NCBI RefSeq assembly: GCF_002015035.1 | Contig: NZ_MUXY01000001.1 | Coordinates: 62,001-126,000 of the forward strand | Source of the DNA: Haemophilus parahaemolyticus | GTDB taxonomy: Bacteria > Pseudomonadota > Gammaproteobacteria > Enterobacterales > Pasteurellaceae | DNA: 64,000 nucleotides | Reading direction: 5' to 3' | Shown here: positions 1-10,092 of the stretch, piece by piece | Numbering within the stretch: the stretch's first letter is position 1 | How the letters are laid out: the number at the start of each line of letters is the position of its first letter | Program-made: the position numbers and the translations under genes | The notes under the pieces: model-generated | Seen by the model: only the letters and a program-made list of their open reading frames with translations | Database searches by the model: none | What the model was told of the DNA's origin: nothing

Positions 1-32
1 TTGTTTTGAGAAGATAAAAAAAGGTTGAAAAT

Positions 33-54
33 AAAGCCCCTAGGTTGGGGCTTT
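33..54 (-). terminator. Rho-independent terminator after folA
   Basis: An 8-bp perfect stem (AAAGCCCC / GGGGCTTT) with a 6-nt loop lies just past the folA stop. Reading on the minus strand it is followed by a T-rich run (TATTTTC). The plus-strand exit is also T-rich, so it may work in both directions. Confidence 0.75.
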
Positions 55-65
55 CTTGTATTTGG

Positions 66-557
66 CTAATCCACTTTCTTCCAAATCATAAACCGACATT
101 GATATGGATTTTGCATATCAATATCTGAATATTGTTCTGATTGCAATGCCCAGTTCTCCGCATTAAATTCAAAAAATGTGTCCCCCTCGATGTTGGCTTG
201 AATTTCCGTGAGATAGAGCGTATCCGCTTGGGGCAAGGCTTGCTTGAACAACTCTCCGCCACCAATAATCATAATTTCATCTACATTTGCAAATGTTTTG
301 GCTAATTCCATCGCTTGTGCAAGGTTAGAAGCAGAATAAGCTCCTTCAGCCTCAAAGCCTGAACGAGAAAGAATAATATTCGGGCGTTTTGGCAGTAATC
401 TTCCGATAGATTCGTAGGTTTTTCGTCCCATAATCACGGGCTTACCGATGGTATTTTGACGGAACCACGCTAAATCAACAGGTAAATGCCACGGCATAGT
501 GTTATCTTTACCGATAACGTGGTTTAGAGTTCGTGCAACAATAATACTGGTTTTCAT
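66..557 (-). CDS. folA: Dihydrofolate reductase
   Basis: This gene encodes the cytoplasmic NADPH-dependent enzyme that reduces dihydrofolate to tetrahydrofolate, the target of trimethoprim. The 163-aa product starts MKTSIIVART and carries the family signature NTMPWHLPVDLAWF in the substrate pocket, PVIMGRKTYESIG in the cofactor site and IMIIGGGELF later on. An upstream in-frame ATG at 578 would add seven residues that precede the conserved beta-strand; the start at 557 has a purine-rich AGAGAA before it and gives the usual length of about 160 residues. It is a single-gene unit closed by the terminator at its 3' end. Nothing looks damaged. Confidence 0.97.
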   Translation of the reverse strand: MKTSIIVARTLNHVIGKDNTMPWHLPVDLAWFRQNTIGKPVIMGRKTYESIGRLLPKRPNIILSRSGFEAEGAYSASNLAQAMELAKTFANVDEIMIIGGGELFKQALPQADTLYLTEIQANIEGDTFFEFNAENWALQSEQYSDIDMQNPYQCRFMIWKKVD

Positions 558-630
558 ATTTTTCTCTGATGTAAACATTTATATATGAGGTTGGATTCTA
601 TTCTGCAAAATTTTCCCTACCTTTTTTTGC

Positions 631-742
631 TAAAGAGGGGAATTATTCTTTATGAAATAAAATTTATCTGGCTCATTTTCATTTTTAGGTGTTGAAGTAA
701 AAAGATAAAATTTAAATGTACTACGATAAAATCCCCTCTTTA
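631..742. repeat. Inverted repeat between folA and arcB
   Basis: Two perfect 11-bp arms (TAAAGAGGGGA at 631-641 and TCCCCTCTTTA at 732-742) enclose about 90 bp of AT-rich DNA with no ORF. The arms continue with partial pairing after a one-base bulge. It may fold as a long hairpin at the 3' end of the arcB transcript or be a small non-autonomous element; neither is proven. Confidence 0.5.
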
Positions 743-786
743 AAAAGAAGGAATGGGTGATTTGGTAGTAAAAATAAGCAAAGAAA

Positions 787-2631
787 TCAATCGTTTTTTT
801 CAATTGTCCATTTCAATTCTTGTAAATTATCTTTCCACTCTTTCTGGATTTGCTTTATCCAATTTTCTATCTGATTCTCCCAGTGCTCCCCATCATCAGT
901 TTGTGCTAACTGGGCAATTTCTTGTAAGCGATTTAGCCCCACAGAAGCAAATGCCCCTTTGATTTTATGTGCTTGATCCGCCACTTTTTTACGATTTTCT
1001 GATGAATTATCTTGTTGCCAACGAGCAAAATTATCGTTCAGTTCTTTTAAATAGTTAGGTATCAATTGCTCGAATAGCACAAGATTATCTAAAACACCTT
1101 GTTTTCCCATTACACTTAACAGCTCCTGAACCATTTGTGGGTTATAAGGTAAAGAAGGGACATCAACAAGCGGTGGATTTTCGGCAGTAATTGGCAAAAT
1201 CATATCGCCAAAATGTTCGTGCAAGCAGGTTGAAAGTGATTCCAATGAAAGGGGCTTGCGGAGCACATCATCCATGCCTTGCTGTTGGTAATCAGCTTTG
1301 GTCTGCATAATATTGGCCGTTAAAGCGATCATCAGAGGCAAGTAATCAAGCTCTTCAGCTTTATAACGGCGAAGTAACTCTTGTGCAATTGCAGTGCCTG
1401 TTGTATCTGGCAGTTGAATATCAAGTAAAATTAAATCATAGCTATTGTGCTCAAATTTTTGGAAAGCTTCTGCTCGTGTCATTGCGACATCTACTTTACA
1501 TCCAAATTTTTCAAGCATCGTTTTAGCAACGATAACATTCACTTCCACATCTTCAACTAGCAAAACCTCCAAGCCTAAATCGGCAGTTTGAATTTGCAGA
1601 TCGTTCACCACTTCTTCCGCTTTGATGAAAAGTGTAAACGTTGAGCCCTTGCCCAACTCACTCTGTACGGTAAGATCGCCTTGCATTAACTGGGCAATCT
1701 GTTTTGAAACCGCTAAGCCAATCCCACTGCCTTGTGCTTTGTATCCGTTAGAATTTTCCGATTGGTAGAACATCTGGAAGATCTTTTCTTGCTCGCTCGC
1801 TGCAATGCCAAATCCTGTATCTTGCACACTAAATTGCAAATATTCGGGCGAGTGGCTTTCAATATTTAAGCGAATTGAGCCACCTTCAGGGGTAAATTTC
1901 ACTGCATTGCTGAGCAAATTCCAAAGAATTTGGCTGAGGCGAGCATTGTCAGTCAAAATAAATTCAGGCAAGTTTTTTGCATAATTCAACTCAAATTGAA
2001 TCGCTTTCTTACCCGCCATCAACTGAGCAAAATGGTTGATATCATGGATGATTTGCATCATTTCAACAGGCTTGTTAAACAACTCAATGCGTTTACTGTC
2101 GATTTTTTCGAGGTCAATAATATCGCTAAAAATATTGCTCAGCGACATCGCACTCATATTGATCGTTTTTAGATACTCCCTCTGTTGCTCAGCGTTCAAT
2201 CCTCCATCAAGTAAAATACGGCTAAGCCCAATGATGCCGTTTAGCGGTGTACGAAGCTCGTGGCTAATGGTTGCCATCAACTGCGTTTTATCTTGGCTAT
2301 TCTTTTCAAGACGTTTATTCAGCACAAAATCTTGCTCACGTAAACGCCCTAATTCAAACACATTTTGTTCTAATTTAATCCGTGATTTTTCTAATTTTTC
2401 CACGATAACGTTGAAAAAATAGAGCACAAAAGGGGCTGAGATCAGCCCAAAGAGTACCGAACGAAGAATATCAATGGCGAGTACCTCGCCTAGAAATAGA
2501 TAATCAAGAAAAAATTGTAGCAAAATAGCCGAAACAGCAAGCACGACAAAACCCAAAATAGCCGAACGAATTTTGCCAAGCTTAATAACCCAGTTTACGT
2601 AGTTTTCGCTACACTTTTTGAAGATACCCAT
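787..2631 (-). CDS. arcB: Aerobic respiration control sensor kinase ArcB (short form)
   Basis: ArcB is the inner-membrane tripartite hybrid kinase that phosphorylates ArcA when the quinone pool is reduced. The 614-aa protein has two N-terminal membrane spans (about residues 25-48 and 55-77), a coiled linker, the H-box ISHELRTPLNG with phospho-acceptor His124, the ATPase N-box near 240, G-boxes near 271 and 301, a receiver domain with Asp404 in LLLDIQLPD, and an HPt domain with His555 in HKIKGAFASVG. It lacks the roughly 150-residue PAS linker of the 778-aa E. coli protein, as expected for the Haemophilus-type ArcB. It lies 6 bp downstream of the EamA-type transporter gene and is probably co-transcribed with it. 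Confidence 0.95.
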   Translation of the reverse strand: MGIFKKCSENYVNWVIKLGKIRSAILGFVVLAVSAILLQFFLDYLFLGEVLAIDILRSVLFGLISAPFVLYFFNVIVEKLEKSRIKLEQNVFELGRLREQDFVLNKRLEKNSQDKTQLMATISHELRTPLNGIIGLSRILLDGGLNAEQQREYLKTINMSAMSLSNIFSDIIDLEKIDSKRIELFNKPVEMMQIIHDINHFAQLMAGKKAIQFELNYAKNLPEFILTDNARLSQILWNLLSNAVKFTPEGGSIRLNIESHSPEYLQFSVQDTGFGIAASEQEKIFQMFYQSENSNGYKAQGSGIGLAVSKQIAQLMQGDLTVQSELGKGSTFTLFIKAEEVVNDLQIQTADLGLEVLLVEDVEVNVIVAKTMLEKFGCKVDVAMTRAEAFQKFEHNSYDLILLDIQLPDTTGTAIAQELLRRYKAEELDYLPLMIALTANIMQTKADYQQQGMDDVLRKPLSLESLSTCLHEHFGDMILPITAENPPLVDVPSLPYNPQMVQELLSVMGKQGVLDNLVLFEQLIPNYLKELNDNFARWQQDNSSENRKKVADQAHKIKGAFASVGLNRLQEIAQLAQTDDGEHWENQIENWIKQIQKEWKDNLQELKWTIEKND

Positions 2632-2637
2632 TATGTA

Positions 2638-3507
2638 TTAACCAAACAATTTCTCTGCGTACATACATAAAATTGCAATCACGCCCAAGCCAATACCAAC
2701 AGCATTCAACTTGCTGATTTTCTCTTTAAAGATAAATGCCCCTGTGAGTGCACCTAAACAGATGACACCGAGATCCATTCCTGCAAATACGATGGTTGGG
2801 CTGTCGCTCATATGTTGGTGTGCTTTGATGTAGAAAAGAATATTAAAGAAGTTCAACACGCCTAGCAAAATGCCGCCTAAGAAACTTGGCACGTTCCATT
2901 GTGTGCGTTTAAGCATGAGATAGATAAACATAATCGCACCTGCGAGTACAAACGAGATAAAGAGCGTAGTTGGGAATGCCCCACCCATTTTCGCGATCTG
3001 TTTGAATAAAATGCCGATTGTGCCGTAACCCAGCCAAACTAACCCTAAGAAAAGCACCGCTTTGCCTGCGTTGCCCATCTCTTTAGTGGGTTTAGAAAGT
3101 AAGCAGAATAACGCAAGGAAAGCAATGACCACGCCCACAATGCGTAAATGGCTTAACTCTTCATGAAAGAGGAAAACGGCAGCAATGATTTGCAAGAATA
3201 ACGCTAAACGCTGTGCAGCATCTGCACGAACAATCCCAGCGTATTCGACTGCCTTGGACATAAACACAAACACAGAAGGTAACAATATACCCAATGAAAG
3301 GAAAATCGGTTGTGCTTCGCTTTCAAGGAAAAATTCTGTGAATCCTAAGCCTTTGAAATCAGGTTGAAGTAAGAAATAGCAAAGTGAAATTGCCGTAATA
3401 TAGTTAAAGGCAATTGCCTGTTCAATCACAATTTGTTTAGAGCGAGCCACTTTTAATAGCACTGAAACTGCAACGCTACAAAATACGGCAAGGATAAGAA
3501 ATAACAT
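2638..3507 (-). CDS. EamA/DMT-superfamily membrane transporter
   Basis: This 289-aa integral membrane protein has about ten hydrophobic segments arranged as two similar halves, the hallmark of drug/metabolite transporters. The first half runs from a start MLFLILAVFCSV to about residue 140. The second begins at KAVLFLGLVWLGYGTIG. The substrate cannot be read from sequence. It is the first gene of a two-gene unit with arcB (6-bp gap). A similar pairing in related genomes would suggest a conserved link rather than chance. There is no signal peptide separate from the first membrane segment, and no truncation. Confidence 0.8.
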   Translation of the reverse strand: MLFLILAVFCSVAVSVLLKVARSKQIVIEQAIAFNYITAISLCYFLLQPDFKGLGFTEFFLESEAQPIFLSLGILLPSVFVFMSKAVEYAGIVRADAAQRLALFLQIIAAVFLFHEELSHLRIVGVVIAFLALFCLLSKPTKEMGNAGKAVLFLGLVWLGYGTIGILFKQIAKMGGAFPTTLFISFVLAGAIMFIYLMLKRTQWNVPSFLGGILLGVLNFFNILFYIKAHQHMSDSPTIVFAGMDLGVICLGALTGAFIFKEKISKLNAVGIGLGVIAILCMYAEKLFG

Positions 3508-3636
3508 AAAATCTCCTTTTTCGTTAATTTCTATAAAATTGAATTTTGCGATTTTAATCTATTTTTTATGAAAAAAGTGAGTTAAGCGGTCGGATCTGTC
3601 ATATTTTTTGTAATTTATTTTCTGCAATATTTTTTC

Positions 3637-3678
3637 TAAAGAAAAAGCATAACTCATTAATATTCTATGAATTATGCT
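3637..3678 (-). terminator. Rho-independent terminator after gmhA
   Basis: On the minus strand a 12-bp stem with one mismatch (AGCATAATTCAT / ATGAGTTATGCT, 9-nt loop) is followed immediately by TTTTCTTT. It sits about 50 bp beyond the gmhA stop codon. Confidence 0.7.
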
Positions 3679-3727
3679 CTCCTAAAATGTGTAGATTTTT
3701 TACAATCTCAGTTTGTTAAGGAAAATC

Positions 3728-4348
<621 letters not shown>

Positions 4349-4438
4349 TCACCGCTTGTTAGGTAAATAAGCGTGCAAAGTCTAGAAGATTGTCTGGGGA
4401 ATGTAAACATAAAAAGAGTAGATTAAATTATTTTAGGC

Positions 4439-4456
4439 TGTAAACAAAACTTTCCA
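4439..4456 (+). promoter_or_regulatory. Putative TyrR box upstream of tyrR
   Basis: TGTAAA-CAAAAC-TTTCCA matches the TyrR consensus TGTAAA-N6-TTTACA in 11 of 12 defined positions. It lies about 50 bp before the tyrR start, just upstream of a plausible -10 (TATTAT at about 4475), so repressor binding would overlap the promoter. Autoregulation is an inference. Confidence 0.55.
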
Positions 4457-4506
4457 AAAATAGATTTTCAGGGTATTATCTTTCCATCAATTTTGAGGAT
4501 TTCACT

Positions 4507-5466
4507 ATGAACGCAACTCAGAACACTACGCCATTTGACCAAATCTTAACCCAATCTTCTAATATGCAACAGGCAATCGAACAAGCCAAAAAATTCGCCT
4601 TGCTGAATGCCCCTTTATTGATTGAGGGGGAAACGGGTACGGGCAAAGACTTAATTGCTAAAGCTTGCCATCAATTTAGTCATCGTGCAGAACAAAAATT
4701 CATTGCAGTGAATTGTGCGGGGTTACCTGAAGAGGAAGCTGAAACGGAGATGTTTGGTCATCGAGGAGTGAAAAATGAGAGTGTAGGCTTTTTTGAATAT
4801 GCGAATGGCGGCACAGTGTTGCTTGATGCCGTGTCGGAGCTTTCGCTTGAAATGCAGGCGAAGCTGTTACGTTTTTTGAACGATGGTTCATTTCGTCGTG
4901 TAGGCGAAGATCAAGAGCGAAAAGTGGATGTTCGGGTGATTTGTACTAGCCAAAAACCACTTAATCAGTTGGTGGTGGAGGGCAAAGTGCGAAAGGATTT
5001 ATATTACCGCTTAAACGTGCTCACTCTTAAGTTACCGCCATTGCGTGAACGCTTGGACGATTTACCGTTATTGGTAGAGCATTTTGTTAGCGAAATCAGT
5101 AACCAGCTTGGTGTCTCTACATTGGAGTATGATCGTATCTTTTTAAATACCCTTTCTCGCTATAGCTGGGCAGGTAATCTGCGTGAGTTGCACAATGTGC
5201 TTTACCGAGCTTGTACTTTAGCACATAGCTATCGTTTATCTGTTAAAGATCTCAATTTACCCAATACGATGTTAAGTTCAACTGAAATCGTAACTTATTT
5301 TCCCGAAACAGGCACACTAGATGAAATGATGGCTCAATATGAAGCCGAGCTATTACGCAAATTTTATGCTGAATATCCGAGCACTCGGAAACTCGCCCAA
5401 CGGCTTGGCATTTCACACACTGCCATTGCTAATAAATTGCGAGCATATGGAATCAATAGCAAATAG
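4507..5466 (+). CDS. tyrR: Aromatic amino-acid regulator TyrR (short, Walker-B-degenerate)
   Basis: TyrR is a sigma70-dependent bacterial enhancer-binding-type regulator of aromatic amino-acid biosynthesis and uptake. The 319-aa protein consists of an AAA+ core (Walker A GETGTGKD at 41-48; LLRFLNDGSFRRVGE near 125) and a C-terminal helix-turn-helix (RKLAQRLGISHTAIANKL). The N-terminal ACT/PAS regions of the 513-aa E. coli protein are absent, as in other Pasteurellaceae. The GAFTGA loop is missing, which is normal for TyrR. The Walker B motif reads LLDAVSE (Asp107-Ala108), so the usual catalytic Glu is gone. sapA follows after 8 bp, suggesting co-transcription. The start has GAGGA 8 nt upstream. 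Confidence 0.88.
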   Translation: MNATQNTTPFDQILTQSSNMQQAIEQAKKFALLNAPLLIEGETGTGKDLIAKACHQFSHRAEQKFIAVNCAGLPEEEAETEMFGHRGVKNESVGFFEYANGGTVLLDAVSELSLEMQAKLLRFLNDGSFRRVGEDQERKVDVRVICTSQKPLNQLVVEGKVRKDLYYRLNVLTLKLPPLRERLDDLPLLVEHFVSEISNQLGVSTLEYDRIFLNTLSRYSWAGNLRELHNVLYRACTLAHSYRLSVKDLNLPNTMLSSTEIVTYFPETGTLDEMMAQYEAELLRKFYAEYPSTRKLAQRLGISHTAIANKLRAYGINSK

Positions 5467-5474
5467 GATGGGTT

Positions 5475-7157
5475 ATGAAATCTTTTGTACAAGCGGTACA
5501 ATTTCTCTGTAGTTTTGCAATTCTTGGGATAAATTCGACCGCTTATTCCGCACCTAGTATTCCAGATGAGTTGCGTGATAGCAGTTTGATTTATTGCACG
5601 AATGCCTCTAGCTTTTCGCTCAATCCACAACAGGCAGATATGGGGGCAAACGTAAATGTGGTGACCGATCAGCTCTACGATAAGCTATTTGAACTTGATC
5701 CAAAAACTAATCAGCTAAAACCAATGCTCGTCGAACATTACAATGTTAGTTCGGATGGGCTGACAATCACGTTGTATTTACGCAAAAATGTGTCGTTTCA
5801 CAATACTCGCTGGTTCACGCCCACCCGCAAATTCAATGCGGAAGATGTAATTTTTTCGCTGAATCGAATGATGGGTATCGTGGGCGATTTACCTGCCTTA
5901 AACCGTGAAAGTAGCGGAAGTGGTGAATTTCACCACGCTCAAGCAATGGCATATCGTACCAAGGCGAATTTGGCGCATTATCCCTATTTTGAGAGCATTG
6001 CATTGAAGCAAAAAATTGCTCAAATAAAAGACATTAATGCTCACACGGTGCAAATCACACTTACCGAGCCTGATCAGGCGTTGTTATCGCACTTGGCGAG
6101 CCAATATGCAGTAATTTTATCCAAAGAATATGCTTTGCAACTTAATGCGGACGAGAACTTGCCTCAGCTTGATCTTTTGCCTGTTGGAACAGGTCCGTAT
6201 CAGCTTACTAGCCTGACTCAATCGGATTATATCCGCCTGCAACCACACCAAAAATATTGGGGGAAAAAAGCACATATTGAAAATATAGTGGTCGACTTTT
6301 CCTCTGACGGTACAGGCAGATTAGCAAAATTTTTGAATAAGGAGTGTGATGTGGTCGTGTTTCCAGAACCAAGCCAGCTTTCGCAAATTCCAACCGAGCA
6401 GCACATTGAAACTGATGGAGCAAATTTGGCATTTTTAGCATTTAATATGCAAAGCTCAGTGATGCAAAATATCACGCTTCGTCAAGCCATTGTTCAAGCT
6501 GTTGATCGCCACCGTTTGGTTGGAAGCTTATTTTTTGGCACAGCCCACGTCGCTGATCAAGTGTTACCCGAAGTGTTATGGCAAGATCCATACGGTAAAG
6601 TGCCTTTTGATTACGCGACTAGCCACGCACTTCCTTATTTGCAAAAACCACTCAAATTTTGGGTGGTCGATGAAAAGCGGGTGTTTAATTTGCATCCGAT
6701 GAAAATGGCGGAAATGCTGCGTTTCGACCTTGCACAAAAAGGGATTCTCACCACGCTCATTCCTGTTAATCAAGCCTATATTGCACAACAACTGGCAAAT
6801 GGCAAGGCAGATTACGATCTGATTTTAACGGGGTGGCTTGCTAATAATGCAGACTTAAATGGCTTTTTAAAACCGATTTTATCCTGTGATGCTAAACATG
6901 ATGTGACCAATTTAGCAAACTGGTGTAACCCTTATTTTGATTTGTTGATTAACCTGGCTAAAACCACGTCAAGTAAAGCAACACAAAATATGCTCTACCA
7001 TCTCAGTCAGTCCATTTTGCAACAAGAGCTGCCAATTTTACCGCTTGTGAATGCCAAACGCTTATTGTTGGTAAGCGATAGCGTGAGCAGCATTGCGATT
7101 AACGCGATGGGGCAAGTGAAATTGTCGGAGATTCGGTTAAAAAAACATCATAAATAA
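5475..7157 (+). CDS. sapA: Periplasmic peptide/heme-binding protein SapA
   Basis: SapA is the solute-binding component of the Sap ABC importer, which in Haemophilus binds cationic antimicrobial peptides and heme. The 560-aa product has a signal peptide (cleavage likely after about residue 25, ...STAYSA) followed by an SBP_bac_5 domain: LYDKLFELDP, DGLTITLYLRKNVSFHN, FNAEDVIFSLNRM and the VGTGPYQLTSL stretch. Two cysteine-bearing segments (LIYCTNAS near the N-terminus and EILSCDAK-like LSCDAKHDV near the C-terminus) fit known SapA proteins. An uptake-signal word (ACAAGCGGT) lies within the signal-peptide codons. The gene opens the sapABCD block, with 12 bp before sapB. Confidence 0.95.
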   Translation: MKSFVQAVQFLCSFAILGINSTAYSAPSIPDELRDSSLIYCTNASSFSLNPQQADMGANVNVVTDQLYDKLFELDPKTNQLKPMLVEHYNVSSDGLTITLYLRKNVSFHNTRWFTPTRKFNAEDVIFSLNRMMGIVGDLPALNRESSGSGEFHHAQAMAYRTKANLAHYPYFESIALKQKIAQIKDINAHTVQITLTEPDQALLSHLASQYAVILSKEYALQLNADENLPQLDLLPVGTGPYQLTSLTQSDYIRLQPHQKYWGKKAHIENIVVDFSSDGTGRLAKFLNKECDVVVFPEPSQLSQIPTEQHIETDGANLAFLAFNMQSSVMQNITLRQAIVQAVDRHRLVGSLFFGTAHVADQVLPEVLWQDPYGKVPFDYATSHALPYLQKPLKFWVVDEKRVFNLHPMKMAEMLRFDLAQKGILTTLIPVNQAYIAQQLANGKADYDLILTGWLANNADLNGFLKPILSCDAKHDVTNLANWCNPYFDLLINLAKTTSSKATQNMLYHLSQSILQQELPILPLVNAKRLLLVSDSVSSIAINAMGQVKLSEIRLKKHHK

Positions 7158-7169
7158 AGTGATAAAACA

Positions 7170-8132
7170 ATGCTTATTGCTCTCTTACGAAAATTTTTAT
7201 TAACGCTGATTACGCTTATCATCCTTTCAATGATCAGCTACAACATTTTGCTTCGCGATCCGTTAAACTCGCTCAACGGTATTGGTGTGATGACGGGTTA
7301 TTTCCGTTATGTGGCAAGCTTATTACAAGCAGATTTAGGAATTAGTTACATCAATGGCGAGCCTTTAACGGTGCAGGTGTTGAGCGTGTTTCCTGCAACC
7401 ATCACGTTGTGCGTGGCAGCTTTGTTACTTTCGCTGTTAATTGGCTTACCGCTTGGCTTTTGGGTGGCGTATATTCAAAAAAGTACGCTAGGTAAAGTGA
7501 TGACTTGGTTGGGTTCATTAAGCTTTTCAGTGCCCGTGTTTTGGCTGGCGTTGTTGCTACTTTATAGTGCTTCCATCAACCGTTGGGAAATTGCCGCCGT
7601 CGGTGATTTGCATCCAATTTATGCAATTCAACCGCTTACAGGCTTCCGTATCCTGGATATTCTCTCAACTGATTCGCCTCATCAGCTTAAAATGATACAG
7701 AGTGCTTTACATCACCTAATTTTACCAACGCTAGTGCTCGGTATTCCTTCCATTTTGGAAGTAATGCGATTCACTCAAGAACGAGCAAATTATGTGATGA
7801 AACAGAACTATATCAAAGTGGCACAAACACGAGGTTGGTCAGCGTTTCGCATCTTCCGTAGTCATGTGCTTGGTAACTCCTTACCTGCACTCATTCCAAC
7901 TATTGCTCGCCATTTTACGGTAATTTTTGCCTTTGGCATGTTGATTGAAAATATCTTTAGCTGGGGCGGCATTGGACGCTGGCTGATTAACGCTTTAGCG
8001 GAACAAGATTACAATGCGATTTCCGCAGGCGTGGTGGTCATTGGCGGATTTGTACTTTTGATAGATCTCTTTACCAGTTTTCTCAAAACGCTGTTAGATC
8101 CCTCACAGAAAAAGGATTGGTACACGAAATGA
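7170..8132 (+). CDS. sapB: Sap ABC transporter permease SapB
   Basis: This 320-aa inner-membrane permease pairs with SapC to form the channel of the Sap importer. It belongs to the DppB/OppB family: an N-terminal membrane span, a periplasmic stretch (ADLGISYINGEPLTVQVLSVFPATI) and the cytoplasmic EAA loop around RGWSAFRIFRSHVLGNSLPALIP. The region MLIENIFSWGGIGRW is the typical last-third signature. The start follows sapA by 12 bp. Its TGA overlaps the sapC ATG (ATGA), indicating translational coupling. Confidence 0.94.
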   Translation: MLIALLRKFLLTLITLIILSMISYNILLRDPLNSLNGIGVMTGYFRYVASLLQADLGISYINGEPLTVQVLSVFPATITLCVAALLLSLLIGLPLGFWVAYIQKSTLGKVMTWLGSLSFSVPVFWLALLLLYSASINRWEIAAVGDLHPIYAIQPLTGFRILDILSTDSPHQLKMIQSALHHLILPTLVLGIPSILEVMRFTQERANYVMKQNYIKVAQTRGWSAFRIFRSHVLGNSLPALIPTIARHFTVIFAFGMLIENIFSWGGIGRWLINALAEQDYNAISAGVVVIGGFVLLIDLFTSFLKTLLDPSQKKDWYTK

Positions 8133-9037
8133 TCGCAACACAAAATAAAGAACCAGAATATTTCCGCGAAAGTCACTCTTTCCGTTCATTTTGGCAGAGC
8201 TTTCGCGAAGATAAAATCGCACTTATCAGCCTCTATCTTTTTCTTGCCTTGTTAGTGTTAGTATTTGGCGGGGCATTTATCGCACCTTATCACTACGAGC
8301 AACAATTTGTCGGGTTGGAATTGCAACCGCCTTCGTGGGATGCAAGCGGTCAAATTCGCCACTTTTTTGGCACAGATGACTTAGGGCGAGATATTTTCAG
8401 TCGTATTATTGCAGGTTTTTATTATACGGTTGGAGCTTCTCTGTTGGTTTGTCTTGCGATTGGCGTTATTGGCAGTATTATTGGTGTTTTTGTAGGCTTA
8501 AACCAAGGAAGATCGATGTCGTTTCTAAGTCATTTATTCGATATTTTCTCGTTCATTCCCGTATTGCTGATTACGATTATTATCGCAGCACTAATGGAAA
8601 CCAGCTTGCAAAATGCAATGTTCGCGATTTTCTTGGCACTTTTGCCGCACTTTATCCACCGTATTTATCAGGTAACCCAATTGGAGCTAAAACGAGAATA
8701 TGCGGTCACTTTACGCTTAGACGGTGCGAACAAAAAAACGCTTATTCGCGAGGTGATTTTGCCTAATTTAACTGTAGTGGCAATTAAAGAAATTTCAGTC
8801 TATTTTATCTTTAGTATTTTGGACATTACCGCATTGAGTTTTATCGCCCTTGGGGCAAAAAGCGGTACGCCAGAGTGGGGCGTAATGCTCCGTGATTCAG
8901 CTGAATTGGTTTACATCGCTCCGTGGACGATTGTGTTGCCAGGGCTTGCGATTACCTTTAGCATTTTGATTATTACCTTGTTAAGTAACAGCTTGATCCG
9001 TGTGCTTAAAAAACATCGAGCATCTTCCTATTTTTAA
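8129..9037 (+). CDS. sapC: Sap ABC transporter permease SapC
   Basis: This 302-aa permease of the DppC/OppC family is the second membrane subunit of the Sap system. It has a soluble N-terminus, then membrane helices from about residue 32, the conserved FFGTDDLGRDIFSRII loop, and the EAA-like RLDGANKKTLIREVILPNL. SPEWG-type residues (GTPEWGVMLRDSAELVYIAPW) match E. coli SapC. The start at 8129 is preferred over an ATG four codons earlier because it gives the ATGA overlap with sapB and the usual N-terminus. Confidence 0.93.
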   Translation: MIATQNKEPEYFRESHSFRSFWQSFREDKIALISLYLFLALLVLVFGGAFIAPYHYEQQFVGLELQPPSWDASGQIRHFFGTDDLGRDIFSRIIAGFYYTVGASLLVCLAIGVIGSIIGVFVGLNQGRSMSFLSHLFDIFSFIPVLLITIIIAALMETSLQNAMFAIFLALLPHFIHRIYQVTQLELKREYAVTLRLDGANKKTLIREVILPNLTVVAIKEISVYFIFSILDITALSFIALGAKSGTPEWGVMLRDSAELVYIAPWTIVLPGLAITFSILIITLLSNSLIRVLKKHRASSYF

Positions 9038-9057
9038 TCGTGTATGGATGGTAGTGA

Positions 9058-10092
9058 ATGGCACTTTTAGATATTCGACATCTCAGCATTGAGATCAACA
9101 CACCAAACGGACGCGTTAAAATGGTAGATAATATCAACCTTACCTTGGATGAAGGTGAGGTGTGTGGCTTGGTGGGCGAATCGGGGTCGGGTAAAAGTTT
9201 GATAGCCAAAGTGATTTGTGGTGTACTCAAAGATGAGTGGCTTGTTACTGCAGATCGCTTCCGTTTTAATGATATTGAATTGCTCAAACTACCAGTGACA
9301 CAACGCCGAAAAGTGGTGGGTGAGCAGATTTCAATGGTCTTTCAAGATGCGTTGTTAAGCTTAGATCCGAGTGAAACGATCGGCAAACAATTGATTAAAA
9401 CCGTGCAATTTAAAGGTAAATGGTGGCAATGGTTTGGTTGGAAAAAGAAAAGAGCGATTGAGCTGCTGCACCGTGTGGGAATTCGCGATCATAAAGATAT
9501 TATGCGAAGCTACCCAAGTGATATTACCGAAGGTGAAGCACAAAAAGTCATGATTGCAATGGCAATTGCCAACCAGCCGCGATTATTGGTGGCAGACGAG
9601 CCGACCAATACGATGGAAGCAACAACGCAGCTACAAATCTACCGCTTGCTTTCCAGTATGAATAAAAACCTAGGCACCTCTATTTTGCTGGTGAGCAGCG
9701 ATATGAAAAATATCGCTCCGTGGGTAGATTCGTTTAACGTGCTCTATTGCGGACAGACGGTAGAAATTGGCGATAAAGAGGATATTCTTACTAAGCCTTT
9801 ACATCCTTATACATCAGCGTTGCTCAACAGTATTCCTGATTTCTCGCACCCGCTTGTGAGCAAAAGCCATTTGAACACGCTCAAAGGCAGTATTCCTATG
9901 CTACAAGAGATGCCAATCGGCTGTCGTTTAGGGCCACGTTGCCCTTTTGCTCAGAAAAAATGTATTCAAAAACCACCGCTTAAAAAGTTTAAACAACGCG
10001 AATTTGCTTGCTATTTCCCGATTAACTTTAGAGAAGTAAACGTAAATCGAAAGGCTGAGTTTGAGCCTGTTGTGGTGGCGGAGAGGGAATAA
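9058..10092 (+). CDS. sapD: Sap ABC transporter ATP-binding protein SapD
   Basis: SapD is the ATPase of the Sap peptide importer and in enterobacteria also supports Trk potassium uptake. The 344-aa protein has Walker A GESGSGKS (40-47), Q-loop near [15 protein letters not shown], a divergent signature [11 protein letters not shown] in place of LSGGQ (the same as E. coli SapD), Walker [11 protein letters not shown], and the OppD-type C-terminal oligopeptide cluster with cysteines [14 protein letters not shown]. It ends the sap block; a sapF partner that usually follows is absent here, and hisC begins 87 bp on. Confidence 0.94.
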   Translation: MALLDIRHLSIEINTPNGRVKMVDNINLTLDEGEVCGLVGESGSGKSLIAKVICGVLKDEWLVTADRFRFNDIELLKLPVTQRRKVVGEQISMVFQDALLSLDPSETIGKQLIKTVQFKGKWWQWFGWKKKRAIELLHRVGIRDHKDIMRSYPSDITEGEAQKVMIAMAIANQPRLLVADEPTNTMEATTQLQIYRLLSSMNKNLGTSILLVSSDMKNIAPWVDSFNVLYCGQTVEIGDKEDILTKPLHPYTSALLNSIPDFSHPLVSKSHLNTLKGSIPMLQEMPIGCRLGPRCPFAQKKCIQKPPLKKFKQREFACYFPINFREVNVNRKAEFEPVVVAERE

